DNA from: Pseudomonas aylmerensis
GTDB lineage: Bacteria > Pseudomonadota > Gammaproteobacteria > Pseudomonadales > Pseudomonadaceae
Direction: 5' to 3'
NCBI RefSeq assembly: GCF_001702265.1
Contig: NZ_MAUE01000045.1
Coordinates: forward strand, 248,001 to 312,000
DNA: 64,000 nt
Part shown: piece by piece, positions 34,333-43,486 of the stretch
Position numbering within the stretch: the stretch's first letter is position 1
Layout of the letters: the number at the start of each line of letters is the position of its first letter
Notes under the pieces: generated by a model
The model's input: only the letters and a program-made list of their open reading frames with translations
What the model was told of the DNA's origin: nothing
The model's database searches: none
Translations under genes and position numbers: made by a program

Positions 34333-37173
34333 TTACGCGTAGCTCTCGATCGACGGGCAAGCGCAGACCAGGTTGCGATCGCCAAACACGTTGTCAACGC
34401 GGCCAACCGGCGGCCAGTACTTGCCTTCGATCAGTGAAGCAACCGGGTACACCGCTTGTTCACGGCTGTATGGGTGGCTCCATTCGCCGACCAGTTCCGC
34501 TGCGGTGTGCGGGGCGTTTTTCAGCGGGTTGTCGTCCTTGTCCAGGGTGCCGTTTTCCACCGCGCGGATTTCTTCACGGATGGCGATCATCGCGTTGCAG
34601 AAGCGATCCAGTTCTTCCTTGGATTCGCTCTCGGTCGGCTCGATCATCAGCGTGCCGGCCACCGGGAACGACATGGTCGGTGCGTGGAAGCCGAAGTCGA
34701 TCAGGCGCTTGGCCACGTCATCCACGCTGATGCCGCTGCTGTCCTTCAGTGGGCGCAGGTCGAGGATGCACTCGTGGGCCACCAGGCCATTGCTGCCGGT
34801 GTAGAGCACTGGGTAGTGCTCTTCGAGGCGACGGGAAATGTAGTTGGCATTCAGGATCGCCAGCTGCGAAGCGCGCTTGAGGCCCGCGCCGCCCATCATG
34901 CTGATGTACATCCAGGTGATCGGCAAAATGCTCGCGCTGCCGAACGGCGCCGCGCACACCGCGCCTTCCTTGCGTTCCATGGCCGCATGGCCAGGCAGGA
35001 ATGGCGTGAGGTGCGACTTGACGCCAATCGGGCCGACGCCCGGGCCGCCACCGCCGTGTGGAATGCAGAAGGTCTTGTGCAGGTTCAGGTGGGACACGTC
35101 GCCACCGAACTTGCCCGGTGCGCACAGGCCGACCATTGCGTTCATGTTAGCGCCGTCGATGTACACCTGGCCGCCGTTGTCGTGAATGATCGCGCAGATT
35201 TCGCGGATGCCTTCTTCGAACACGCCGTGGGTCGACGGGTAGGTGATCATCAGCGCGGCGAGGTGCTCGCGGTGCTCGATGGCCTTGGCGCGCAGGTCTT
35301 CGATGTCGACGTTGCCACGTGCATCGCACGCGGTGACCACGACGCGCATACCGGCCATGTTGGCGGTAGCCGGGTTGGTGCCGTGGGCCGACGACGGGAT
35401 CAGGCAGATGTCGCGACGTGCTTCGCCACGGCTCTGGTGATACGCACGAATCGCCAGCAGGCCGGCGTACTCGCCCTGGGAACCGGCGTTCGGTTGCAGC
35501 GAGATTGCGTCATAACCGGTGGCCGCGCAGAGCATGGCTTCCAGCTCGGACGTCAGCTGCAGGTAGCCGGCGCTTTGCGAGGCTGGGGCGAAGGGGTGCA
35601 GGGCACCGAACTCGGCCCAGGTCACCGGGATCATTTCGCTGGCGGCGTTGAGCTTCATGGTGCACGAGCCCAGCGGGATCATGGTGCGGTCCAGGGCCAG
35701 GTCCTTGTCGGCCAGCTTGCGCAGGTAGCGCATCAGCTCGGTTTCCGAGTGATAACGGTTGAACACCGGGTGGCTGAGGATTGGCGACTGGCGCAGTTGC
35801 GCGGCAGGCAGGCGGCTTTCCACCTTGGCGGCGAAGTCCGGCAGGGCCTTGCCATCGGCGAAGATCGACCACAGGGTCTCGATATCGGCCTGGGTGGTGG
35901 TTTCGTCGACCGACAGGCCGACACGCTCGGCATCCACCACCCGCAGGTTGATGCGCTGGGCGCGCGCCTTGTCGTGCAGGGCCGCGGTTTGGGCGCCGGT
36001 GTTGAGGGTCAGGGTGTCGAAGAAGTGTTCCTGCTCGACTTTCAGGCCCAGGGCGGTCAGGCCGCTGGCCAGGATCGCGGTGAGCTGGTGCACGCGCTGG
36101 GCAATCTGCGTCAGGCCTTTGGGGCCGTGGTACACGGCGTACATGCTGGCGATGTTGGCCAGCAGCACCTGGGCAGTACAGATGTTGCTCGTGGCCTTCT
36201 CGCGGCGGATATGTTGCTCGCGGGTCTGCATGGCCAGGCGCAGCGCCGGCTTGCCGAAACGGTCGACGGAGACACCGACCAGCCGGCCCGGCATGTCGCG
36301 CTTGAACGCATCCTTGGTGGAGAAGTACGCCGCGTGCGGGCCGCCGAAGCCCAGCGGCACGCCGAAGCGTTGTGCGCTGCCGATGGCCACGTCGGCACCG
36401 AACTCACCCGGCGGGGTCAGCAGGGTCAGGGCCAGCAGGTCGGCGGCCACCGCCACCAGGGCGTTGGCGGCGTGGAAGCGTTCGGTCAGCTCGCGGTAGT
36501 CGAACACGTCACCGTTGCTGGCCGGGTATTGCAGCAGGGCGCCAAAGAATGCGCTGACGTCGCTCAGTTCGCGCTCATCGCCGACCACCACGTCGATGCC
36601 CAGGGGCTCGGCACGGGTGCGCAGTACGTCGAGGGTCTGCGGGTGGCTGTGGATCGAGGCGAAGAAGGCATTGCTGCCCTTGTTCTTGCTCAGGCGCTTG
36701 CAGAAGGTCATGGCTTCGGCGGCGGCGGTGGCTTCGTCGAGCAACGACGCGTTGGCGATTGGCAGGCCGGTGAGGTCGCTGATCAGGGTCTGGAAGTTCA
36801 GCAGCGCTTCCAGGCGGCCCTGGGAAATCTCTGGCTGGTACGGGGTGTAGGCGGTGTACCAGGCCGGGTTTTCCAGCAGGTTGCGCAGGATCGGCGACGG
36901 CGTGTGGCAGTTGTAGTAGCCCTGGCCGATGTAGGTCTTGAACAGTTGGTTCTGGCCGGCGATGGTCTTGATCTTGGCCAGGGCCTCGGCTTCGCTGAGG
37001 CCGTCTTCCAGGCCGAGCACGCTGGTGCCCTTGATGCTTTCCGGGATCACGCTGGCGCTCAGGGCTTCCAGGGAGTCAAAGCCCAGGCTCGCCAGCATGA
37101 GCTGCTCGTCTTCCTGGCGCGGGCCGATGTGGCGGGCGATGAATTCGTTGGCGGTGCTCAAATTAACAGTCAT
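34333..37173 (-). CDS. gcvP: Glycine dehydrogenase (decarboxylating), P protein
   Basis: This 946-residue single-chain PLP enzyme decarboxylates glycine and loads the H-protein lipoate. The PLP lysine lies in HLNLHKTFCIPHGGGGPG, and the start STANEFIARHIGPRQEDE is diagnostic. The two halves of the fused protein are both complete. GAGGAGC is upstream of ATG 37173. It follows gcvH by 10 bp. A very long antisense ORF over it is a codon-bias shadow. Confidence 0.97.
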   Translation of the reverse strand: MTVNLSTANEFIARHIGPRQEDEQLMLASLGFDSLEALSASVIPESIKGTSVLGLEDGLSEAEALAKIKTIAGQNQLFKTYIGQGYYNCHTPSPILRNLLENPAWYTAYTPYQPEISQGRLEALLNFQTLISDLTGLPIANASLLDEATAAAEAMTFCKRLSKNKGSNAFFASIHSHPQTLDVLRTRAEPLGIDVVVGDERELSDVSAFFGALLQYPASNGDVFDYRELTERFHAANALVAVAADLLALTLLTPPGEFGADVAIGSAQRFGVPLGFGGPHAAYFSTKDAFKRDMPGRLVGVSVDRFGKPALRLAMQTREQHIRREKATSNICTAQVLLANIASMYAVYHGPKGLTQIAQRVHQLTAILASGLTALGLKVEQEHFFDTLTLNTGAQTAALHDKARAQRINLRVVDAERVGLSVDETTTQADIETLWSIFADGKALPDFAAKVESRLPAAQLRQSPILSHPVFNRYHSETELMRYLRKLADKDLALDRTMIPLGSCTMKLNAASEMIPVTWAEFGALHPFAPASQSAGYLQLTSELEAMLCAATGYDAISLQPNAGSQGEYAGLLAIRAYHQSRGEARRDICLIPSSAHGTNPATANMAGMRVVVTACDARGNVDIEDLRAKAIEHREHLAALMITYPSTHGVFEEGIREICAIIHDNGGQVYIDGANMNAMVGLCAPGKFGGDVSHLNLHKTFCIPHGGGGPGVGPIGVKSHLTPFLPGHAAMERKEGAVCAAPFGSASILPITWMYISMMGGAGLKRASQLAILNANYISRRLEEHYPVLYTGSNGLVAHECILDLRPLKDSSGISVDDVAKRLIDFGFHAPTMSFPVAGTLMIEPTESESKEELDRFCNAMIAIREEIRAVENGTLDKDDNPLKNAPHTAAELVGEWSHPYSREQAVYPVASLIEGKYWPPVGRVDNVFGDRNLVCACPSIESYA

Positions 37174-37183
37174 GGCGCGCTCC

Positions 37184-37567
37184 TCAGGCTTGGGCGTTGG
37201 CTTTGATCAGACGGTCGTACGCGTCCTGATCCAACAGTTTAGCGACCGCCTCGGCATCGGCCGGTTTAAAGCGGAAGAACCAGCCTTCGCCCATCGGGTC
37301 TTCGTTGACCAATTCCGGGCTGGCGTCGAGCTTGTCGTTCACTTCGAGGACTTCACCGTCCAACGGCATGTACACGCCGCTGGCGGCCTTGACCGACTCA
37401 ACGGTGGACGCTTCGGCGCCCTTGTCGTAGGACTGCAGCTCCGGCAGTTGCACGAAAACCACATCACCCAGCGCGTTCTGCGCAAAAGCGGTGATACCCA
37501 CGGTGACGCTGCCATCGGCTTCGGCGCGCAGCCATTCGTGATCTTCAGTGAAACGCAACTCGCTCAT
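37184..37567 (-). CDS. gcvH: Glycine cleavage system H protein
   Basis: The 127-residue lipoyl carrier has Lys60 in ASTVESVKAASGVYMPLDGE as the lipoylation site, which shuttles the aminomethyl group between P, T and L proteins. The start is MSELRFTEDHEWL. It is first in the operon, about 60 bp downstream of a sigma-54-type promoter. Confidence 0.97.
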   Translation of the reverse strand: MSELRFTEDHEWLRAEADGSVTVGITAFAQNALGDVVFVQLPELQSYDKGAEASTVESVKAASGVYMPLDGEVLEVNDKLDASPELVNEDPMGEGWFFRFKPADAEAVAKLLDQDAYDRLIKANAQA

Positions 37568-37626
37568 GGAAACTCCTCGGGGCCAGATTCGTCTGGTGGA
37601 CGGGATTGGAATAATGGGGAGTTGCT

Positions 37627-37644
37627 TAGCAATATCGCGGCCAA
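37627..37644 (-). promoter_or_regulatory. Sigma-54 (-24/-12) promoter for gcvH operon
   Basis: On the minus strand TTGGCCGCGATATTGCTA has GG and GC exactly 10 bp apart, as RpoN requires, and a good TTGC -12 element. Predicted start is near 37617, 50 nt before gcvH. The neighbouring regulator carries the GAFTGA loop that contacts sigma-54. Confidence 0.78.
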
Positions 37645-37707
37645 CGTCATTAAGTCGTTATAAATCAATGAGTTAATAAAATTCATGATGACAATATAGA
37701 GATTGGC

Positions 37708-37725
37708 TGTAGCGATTTCGCTACA
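37708..37725. promoter_or_regulatory. GcsR/TyrR-type box 1
   Basis: TGTAGCGATTTCGCTACA, a TGT-N12-ACA near-perfect palindrome, 64 bp upstream of the -24 element. Confidence 0.75.
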
Positions 37726-37788
37726 GTGCGACGCCAGAAAAAAAGCCTATGTGGATCAAAGCCTTGCATGGCGCGCAAAAAACAGGGT

Positions 37789-37806
37789 TGTAGCGATATC
37801 GTTACG
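37789..37806. promoter_or_regulatory. GcsR/TyrR-type box 2
   Basis: TGTAGCGATATCGTTACG, same half-site TGTAGCG, TGT-N12-ACG. Confidence 0.72.
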
Positions 37807-37807
37807 C

Positions 37808-37825
37808 TGTAGCGCTTTCAGTACA
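37808..37825. promoter_or_regulatory. GcsR/TyrR-type box 3
   Basis: TGTAGCGCTTTCAGTACA, TGT-N12-ACA, starting 19 bp after box 2. Confidence 0.68.
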
Positions 37826-37867
37826 GGTGGGAGTCGCTTTTGATATCAACGTTGGAATGCAATCAAT

Positions 37868-37932
37868 GTGGGGCTTGCTTGCGATAGCGGTATTGACTGA
37901 CCCCCCGCTATCGCAGGCAAGCCAGCTCCCAT
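37868..37932. repeat. Degenerate REPIN
   Basis: The left arm is truncated (GTGGGGCTTGCTTGCGATAG); the right arm is b-type (CTATCGCAGGCAAGCCAGCT). It lies between gcsR and its binding sites. Confidence 0.8.
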
Positions 37933-37949
37933 CGGTTGACCATGTTCAG

Positions 37950-39458
37950 TCAGGGCTTGTTGGGAATGCCGTACTTGCGCAGGCGATGGGCGATGGCGGT
38001 GTGCGAGGTTTGCAGGCGGCTGGCCAGCTGGCGCGTGGACGGATAGCTGGCATACAGCTTCTCCAGCAACCCGCGCTCGAAATCTTCCACCGCTTGCTCG
38101 AGGCTGTCGACCTCACCATCGTTCTGGCGCGCAACCGAGGTGCCGGCGATGTCCAGGTCGCCGATATCCACCAGGCTGCTTTCGCAGATGGCCGCGGCGC
38201 GGAAGATCACGTTCTGCAACTGGCGCACATTGCCCGGCCAGCGGTTGCCCAGCAGCGCGGGATAAGTGCCGGGTGCCAGGCGGCACACCGGGCGCTGGAT
38301 CTGTGCGCAGGCCTGTTGCATGAAGTAGCGCGCCAGCAGCAGGATGTCCTGGCCGCGTTCGCGCAGCGGCGGCACTTCGACGTTGAGCACGTTGAGGCGG
38401 TAGAACAGGTCTTCGCGGAAGGTACCTTCGCTGACCATCTTTTCCAGGTCGCGGTGGGTCGCGCTGAGAATGCGCACATTGACCTTCACTTCGCGGTCGC
38501 CGCCGACCCGACGGAAGCTGCCGTCGTTGAGAAAACGCAGGAGCTTGGCCTGCAGGTATGGCGACATTTCGCCGATTTCATCCAGGAACACCGTGCCCTG
38601 GTTGGCCAGCTCCATCAGCCCCGGCTTGCCGCCGCGCTGCGCACCGGTGAACGCGCCGGGGGCGTAGCCGAACAGTTCACTCTCGGCGAGGTTCTCCGGC
38701 AGCGCCGCGCAGTTCAGCGCCAAAAACGGTGCACTGTGCCGCGCGCTGATGGCGTGGCAGGCCCGCGCCACCAGCTCCTTGCCGGTGCCGGTTTCGCCCT
38801 GGATCAGCAGCGGTGCATCCAGCGCCGCCACCCGCTGTGCGCGTGCCTTGAGCGTACGAATCACCGGGGACTCGCCCAGCAGAGCATCAAAGCCCTCGGC
38901 GTGGTCATGGTGCAGCGCCGACAGTTGTTCACCGATGCGGTTGGGCTGATAGAGGGTGAGCAGGGCGCCGGCGTCGGTGATCGGCGTGGCGTCGAGCAGC
39001 AAGGTCTGGCCGTTGACGCTGATCTCGCGCAGCGGCAGGCGGAAGCCGTGTTCCAGCAAGGTGTCGAGCAGCGGCGGGTCATTGAACAGCTCGGCGATGC
39101 TTTCCCCGGCCGGTTCGCGACCGTACAGCGCGATCAACGCCGGGTTGGCCAGCAGGATCTTGCCCGCGCTGTCCAGCGCCAGTACCGGGTCGGTCATGGC
39201 CGCCAGCAGGGCGTCGAGTTGCAAGTGGCGGCGTTGGCCGGGAAGGATGTCCACCACGGTCACTGCCTGCACGCCATGCACGCTGAATAGCGCGTCACGC
39301 AGCTCTTCGAGCACCTCGGCGCTGAGGGTCGGCGCATCGATGTACACGTTGGGCGGGACCATCTCCACGGCATCCAGGTTGAGGTTGCGCCCACCGAGCA
39401 AGGCCAGGACTTCCTGGGTGATACCGACGCGGTCGATGAAGCTGACGTGGATACGCAT
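37950..39458 (-). CDS. gcsR: GcsR, TyrR-like sigma-54 activator of glycine cleavage
   Basis: The 502-residue enhancer-binding protein has an N-terminal ACT domain (residues 1-70, IHVSFIDRVGITQEVLALLG) and then PAS (DALLAAMTDPVLALDSAGKI). The AAA+ domain has Walker A GETGTGKE and the sigma-54 loop GAFTGAQRGG. A C-terminal Fis-type helix-turn-helix follows (TRQLASRLQTSHTAIAHRL). TyrR of E. coli lacks GAFTGA, so this is a true sigma-54 activator. The P. aeruginosa orthologue GcsR is reported to respond to glycine and activate gcvHP-glyA-sdaA-gcvT. Three TGT-N12 boxes follow its gene, before gcvH. Confidence 0.92.
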   Translation of the reverse strand: MRIHVSFIDRVGITQEVLALLGGRNLNLDAVEMVPPNVYIDAPTLSAEVLEELRDALFSVHGVQAVTVVDILPGQRRHLQLDALLAAMTDPVLALDSAGKILLANPALIALYGREPAGESIAELFNDPPLLDTLLEHGFRLPLREISVNGQTLLLDATPITDAGALLTLYQPNRIGEQLSALHHDHAEGFDALLGESPVIRTLKARAQRVAALDAPLLIQGETGTGKELVARACHAISARHSAPFLALNCAALPENLAESELFGYAPGAFTGAQRGGKPGLMELANQGTVFLDEIGEMSPYLQAKLLRFLNDGSFRRVGGDREVKVNVRILSATHRDLEKMVSEGTFREDLFYRLNVLNVEVPPLRERGQDILLLARYFMQQACAQIQRPVCRLAPGTYPALLGNRWPGNVRQLQNVIFRAAAICESSLVDIGDLDIAGTSVARQNDGEVDSLEQAVEDFERGLLEKLYASYPSTRQLASRLQTSHTAIAHRLRKYGIPNKP

Positions 39459-39526
39459 GGGGCGAATGTTGGTTCTGGCGTACTGAGGGTGGCCAGTATG
39501 CCTGACAGGTGATGGAGATCAAAAAT

Positions 39527-39613
39527 GTGGGAGCGGGCTTGCTCGCGAATACGGTGCGTCAGTGAAAAAAATGCTGACTGATACACCGCATTCGCGAGCA
39601 AGCCCGCTCCCAC
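39527..39613. repeat. REPIN, a-type arms
   Basis: GTGGGAGCGGGCTTGCTCGC and inverse, between the DUF5064 gene and gcsR. Confidence 0.95.
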
Positions 39614-39642
39614 ATTTGAGTGTTGGTGCCGGGGGCGTCGGG

Positions 39643-40005
39643 TTATTCCAGGTGTTCAGGTTTGATCGGGTCCCCGGGCTTCACATCCAGCTGATGCCGC
39701 ACGTCCTCGAACATCAAGTCGTACTGCTTGTGCATCGAGCCGTTCAACACCGCGATCTTCGGCATCCCGTATTTCTGCGCGATGTTCATCGCATGCCGGG
39801 CAAAATCAAACGCTTGATCCTTGGGCAGGAAGAACTCTTCCTTGAGGTCCTTGCCCTGCACCGAACCGTGCAGCTTGAAGAGCATTCCCTTGCCTTCCTT
39901 TGGGTCCTGGCTGACCTCGTAGTCGATGCACAGGTTGTAGCTGTAGTCGTCCTTGTTGAGCGCGTGGCGTTCGACATGCAAGTGACCGGGTTCAAAGGTG
40001 GCCAT
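39643..40005 (-). CDS. DUF5064 family protein
   Basis: The 120-residue cytoplasmic-looking protein (MATFEPGHLHVERHALNKDD) matches what I recall of a Pseudomonas-restricted family without known function. It has alternating beta strands (YSYNLCIDYEV, MLFKLHGSVQG) and one helix (DFARHAMNIAQKYG), a small alpha/beta fold. It follows arcC by 18 bp on the same strand, so it is probably transcribed with the arginine deiminase operon. GGAGAA is upstream of the ATG. Confidence 0.8.
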   Translation of the reverse strand: MATFEPGHLHVERHALNKDDYSYNLCIDYEVSQDPKEGKGMLFKLHGSVQGKDLKEEFFLPKDQAFDFARHAMNIAQKYGMPKIAVLNGSMHKQYDLMFEDVRHQLDVKPGDPIKPEHLE

Positions 40006-40023
40006 AGGCGTTTCTCCTCTACT

Positions 40024-40953
40024 TCACTGGTAGGTGATGCCAGGTGTTGCCGTGCTGATGCGCGTACCGGCGCTGCCCTGGACGATGGCTTCGATGTCCG
40101 AGAGTGAACCGATCACTGCGGTTTTGCCAGTCTGGCGGGCGAACTCGCAGGCGGCTTGCACCTTGGGTCCCATGGAGCCGGCGGCGAAGCCGAGCTTTTC
40201 CATGGCGTCAGGATGGGCCTGGCCGATGGCCTTCTGGCTGGGCTTGCCGAAGTCGATGAAGGCGGCGTTGACGTCGGTGGCGATCACCAGCAGATCGGCG
40301 TCCAGCTGCGAGGCCAGCAGTGAGGAACACAGGTCTTTGTCGATCACCGCTTCAATGCCGCGCAGCTTGCCGTCTTCGCCATACATCGTCGGGATACCGC
40401 CACCGCCGGCGCAGATCACGATGGCGCTTTTTTCCAGCAGCCACTTGATCGGGCGGATTTCAAAGATGCGTTTGGGGCGCGGGCTGGCGACCACGCGGCG
40501 GTATTTATCGCCGTCCGGGGCGATGGCCCAGCCTTTTTCGGCGGCCAGTTTTTCCGCTTCGGCCTTGGCGTATACCGGGCCGATGGGCTTGGTGGGGTTC
40601 TGGAAGGCCGGGTCCTTGGCGTCCACTTCGACCTGGGTGAGCAGAGTGGCGAACGGCACTTCGAAGTCCAGCAGGTTGCCCAGTTCCTGTTCGATGATGT
40701 AGCCGATCATGCCTTCAGTCTCGGCGCCCAGCACGTCCAGCGGGTACGGCGAAACGCTGGTGTAGGCGGCCGCCTGCAACGACAGCAGGCCGACCTGCGG
40801 GCCATTGCCGTGGGCGATCACCAGTTCGTTGCCGGGGTGGATCTTGGCGATCTGTTCGGTGGCGATGCGGATGTTGGCGCGTTGGTTGTCCGCCGTCATG
40901 GGTTCACCACGGCGGAGCAGGGCGTTGCCGCCCAGGGCTACGACGATGCGCAT
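40024..40953 (-). CDS. arcC: Carbamate kinase
   Basis: This 309-residue enzyme makes ATP from carbamoyl phosphate and ADP, the last step of the arginine deiminase pathway. The start is MRIVVALGGNALLRRGEP. Other motifs are VIAHGNGPQVGLL and ICAGGGGIPT, plus AFIDFGKPSQKAIG. ATG 40953 has AAGGAC upstream; the TTG two codons earlier is not needed. A REPIN separates it from arcB. Confidence 0.95.
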   Translation of the reverse strand: MRIVVALGGNALLRRGEPMTADNQRANIRIATEQIAKIHPGNELVIAHGNGPQVGLLSLQAAAYTSVSPYPLDVLGAETEGMIGYIIEQELGNLLDFEVPFATLLTQVEVDAKDPAFQNPTKPIGPVYAKAEAEKLAAEKGWAIAPDGDKYRRVVASPRPKRIFEIRPIKWLLEKSAIVICAGGGGIPTMYGEDGKLRGIEAVIDKDLCSSLLASQLDADLLVIATDVNAAFIDFGKPSQKAIGQAHPDAMEKLGFAAGSMGPKVQAACEFARQTGKTAVIGSLSDIEAIVQGSAGTRISTATPGITYQ

Positions 40954-40998
40954 AAACAATGTCCTTCTAGAGTGCTATGTTGCGAACACAGGACCAAA

Positions 40999-41086
40999 GT
41001 GGGAGCGGGCTTGCTCGCGAAAGCGGTGGATCAGTGGATACATGTGCGGACTGACACACCGCATTCGCGAGCAAGCCCGCTCCCAC
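40999..41086. repeat. REPIN, a-type arms, inside the arc operon
   Basis: GTGGGAGCGGGCTTGCTCGC and inverse in the 173-bp arcB-arcC gap. Confidence 0.95.
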
Positions 41087-41126
41087 AGTTTTGATCGCGT
41101 TTCAACAGTGGGAACGGTGTTGAGGG

Positions 41127-42137
41127 TTAGATATCCGCCAACGCCGACACCAGGATCGCCTTGATGGTGTGCATGCGGTTCTCCGCCTGCTCAAACGCGA
41201 TGTTGGCCGGCGACTCGAACACTTCCTCGGTCACTTCCACGCCATTGGCCAGGTTCGGATAGCGCGCGGCGATGTCCTTGCCGACCTTGGTTTCGCTGTT
41301 GTGGAACGCCGGCAGGCAGTGCATGAACTTCACGCGCGGGTTGCCCGAGGCTTTCATCATCTTGGCATTGACCTGGTACGGCAACAGTTGCTCGATGCGC
41401 TCGTCCCACGCCTCCACCGGCTCACCCATCGACACCCAGATATCGGTGTGGATGAAGTCGACGCCCTTGACCGCCTCTTTCGGGTCTTCGGTGATGGTGA
41501 TGCGCGCGCCGCTTTCCTCGGCGAATGCCTGGCACTGCTTGATGAAATCAGCGTGCGGCCACAGGGCTTTCGGCGCGCCAATGCGCACGTCCATGCCCAG
41601 CTTGGCGCCGATCATCAGCAGCGAGTTGCCCATGTTGTAGCGCGCGTCGCCCAGGTAGGCGTAGCTGATGTCATGCAGCGGCTTGTCGCTGTGCTCGCGC
41701 ATGGTCAGGGTGTCGGCGATCATTTGGGTCGGGTGGAATTCGGCGGTCAGGCCGTTGAACACCGGCACACCGGCGAACTTGGCCAGCTCTTCGACGATTT
41801 CCTGTTCGAAGCCACGGTACTCGATGGCATCGAACATCCGCCCGAGCACGCGGGCGGTGTCCTTCATGCTTTCCTTGTGGCCGATCTGCGACGATACCGG
41901 GTCGATGTAGGTGACGTGCGCGCCCTGGTCATGGGCTGCGACTTCGAAGGCGCAACGGGTGCGCGTCGAGGTTTTCTCGAAGATCAGCGCGATGTTCTTG
42001 CCTTTCAGGTGCGGACGCTCGGTGCCGGTATATTTGGCGCGCTTGAGGTCGCGGGACAGGTCCAGCAGGTAGTGCAGCTCGCGGGTCGTGTGGTGCATCA
42101 GCGAGAGCAGGCTGCGGTTGCGCATATTAAAAGCCAT
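41127..42137 (-). CDS. arcB: Catabolic ornithine carbamoyltransferase
   Basis: This 336-residue enzyme phosphorolyses citrulline to ornithine and carbamoyl phosphate. The carbamoyl-phosphate site is STRTRCAFE, and the ornithine site includes the HCLPAFH loop. The start AFNMRNRSLLSLMHHTTREL is that of the catabolic ArcB. It lies between arcA and arcC in the usual order, with 68 bp to arcA. Confidence 0.96.
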   Translation of the reverse strand: MAFNMRNRSLLSLMHHTTRELHYLLDLSRDLKRAKYTGTERPHLKGKNIALIFEKTSTRTRCAFEVAAHDQGAHVTYIDPVSSQIGHKESMKDTARVLGRMFDAIEYRGFEQEIVEELAKFAGVPVFNGLTAEFHPTQMIADTLTMREHSDKPLHDISYAYLGDARYNMGNSLLMIGAKLGMDVRIGAPKALWPHADFIKQCQAFAEESGARITITEDPKEAVKGVDFIHTDIWVSMGEPVEAWDERIEQLLPYQVNAKMMKASGNPRVKFMHCLPAFHNSETKVGKDIAARYPNLANGVEVTEEVFESPANIAFEQAENRMHTIKAILVSALADI

Positions 42138-42205
42138 GATGGATCTCCTTGGGTTTCGGTTATCCCCCTGGCCACTGCCGGATAAGCAGCGGCCAAGGCC
42201 AAAAA

Positions 42206-43462
42206 TTAATAGTCGATAGGGTCGCGGATGATCGGGCAGGTCATGCAGTGGCCGCCGCCACGGCCACGGCCGAGTTCACCGGCGCTGATGGTGATGACTT
42301 CCACACCGGCCTTGCGCAGCAGGGTGTTGGTGTAGGTGTTGCGGTCGTAGCCGATCACCACGCCCGGCTCCACGGCCACCACGTTGTTGCCGTCGTCCCA
42401 TTGCTCGCGCTCGGCGGCGAAGCTGTTGCCACCGGTCTCGACCACGCGCAGCGCCTTGAGATTGAGGGCCGCAGCGACGGTCTCGAGGAAGTTGGTTTTC
42501 TCGCGTTGGATATCGATACCGTGCGGCTTGCTTTCATCGGGACGCAGAGTGAACGGTACGATCTGGTTGACCACTTCAGGAAAGATGGTGACCAGGTCGC
42601 GGTCGCAGAAACTGAACACCGTGTCCAGGTGCATCGCCGCACGGGATTTCGGCAGGCCGGCAACGATCACGCGTTCCACGGCTTTGTTTTTGAACAGGTT
42701 GCGCGCCAGTTGGCCGATGGCCTGGTGGGACGAGCGCTCGCCCATGCCGATCAACACGACGCCGTTGCCAATCGGCATGACGTCGCCGCCTTCCAGGGTG
42801 GAGGCGCCGTGTTCCTGGTCGGGGTCACCGTACCAAATCTGGAAGTCGGCGTTGGTGAACTCCGGGTGGAATTTGTAGATAGCGCTGGCCAGCAGGGTTT
42901 CCTGGCGTCGCGCCGGCCAGTACATCGGGTTCAGCGTCACGCCGCCGTAGATCCAGCAGGTGGTGTCGCGGGTGAACTGGGTGTTGGGAAGCGGCGGCAG
43001 GATGAAGCTCGAGTGGCCGAGGAAGTCGCGGAACATTTCGATGGTCTTGCCGCCGAAGCTGCTCGGCAGGTCCTCGGCCGACACGCCACCGATCAGGAAC
43101 TCACTGATTTTGCGCGGCTCCAGGCTGCGCAGCCACGAGCTGACTTCATCGACCAGGCCCAGGCCCACCGTATTGGCAGTGATCTTGCGCTCCAGGATCC
43201 AGTCCAGCGCTTCGGGGATGGCGACGATGTCGGTCAGCAGGTTGTGCATTTCCAGCACATCAATGTCGCGCTCGCGCATCTTGGTGACGAAGTCGAAATG
43301 GTCGCGCTTGGCCTGGGCAACCCACAGCACGTCATCGAACAGCAGTTCATCGCAGTTATTGGGGGTCAGCCGCTGGTGGGCCAAGCCTGGGGAGCACACC
43401 ATGACTTTGCGCAGTTTGCCGGCTTCGGAATGTACGCCGTACTTCACTTTTTCCGTGGTCAT
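42206..43462 (-). CDS. arcA: Arginine deiminase
   Basis: This 418-residue enzyme hydrolyses arginine to citrulline and ammonia. The catalytic Cys lies in GGGHCMTCPIIRDP at the C-terminus; other motifs are FTRDTTCWIYGGV and LEGGDVMPIGNG. GGAGGA sits 8 bases before ATG 43462. It starts 24 bp after the arcD stop. Confidence 0.96.
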   Translation of the reverse strand: MTTEKVKYGVHSEAGKLRKVMVCSPGLAHQRLTPNNCDELLFDDVLWVAQAKRDHFDFVTKMRERDIDVLEMHNLLTDIVAIPEALDWILERKITANTVGLGLVDEVSSWLRSLEPRKISEFLIGGVSAEDLPSSFGGKTIEMFRDFLGHSSFILPPLPNTQFTRDTTCWIYGGVTLNPMYWPARRQETLLASAIYKFHPEFTNADFQIWYGDPDQEHGASTLEGGDVMPIGNGVVLIGMGERSSHQAIGQLARNLFKNKAVERVIVAGLPKSRAAMHLDTVFSFCDRDLVTIFPEVVNQIVPFTLRPDESKPHGIDIQREKTNFLETVAAALNLKALRVVETGGNSFAAEREQWDDGNNVVAVEPGVVIGYDRNTYTNTLLRKAGVEVITISAGELGRGRGGGHCMTCPIIRDPIDY

Positions 43463-43486
43463 TACAGATCCTCCAGTGAACAACAG

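Noticed and set aside
34456..37206. 916-residue antisense ORF over gcvP, and similar long ORFs antisense to aspS, arcA/arcD, sdaA and gcvT
   Set aside because: These are codon-bias shadows of high-GC genes: low-complexity His/Gln/Val/Gly composition, no ribosome sites, no family motifs, fully inside well-recognised genes.
37568..37830. Glycine riboswitch before gcvH
   Set aside because: The leader after the predicted sigma-54 start is only about 50 nt, too short for the glycine aptamer; enhancer boxes explain the regulation.
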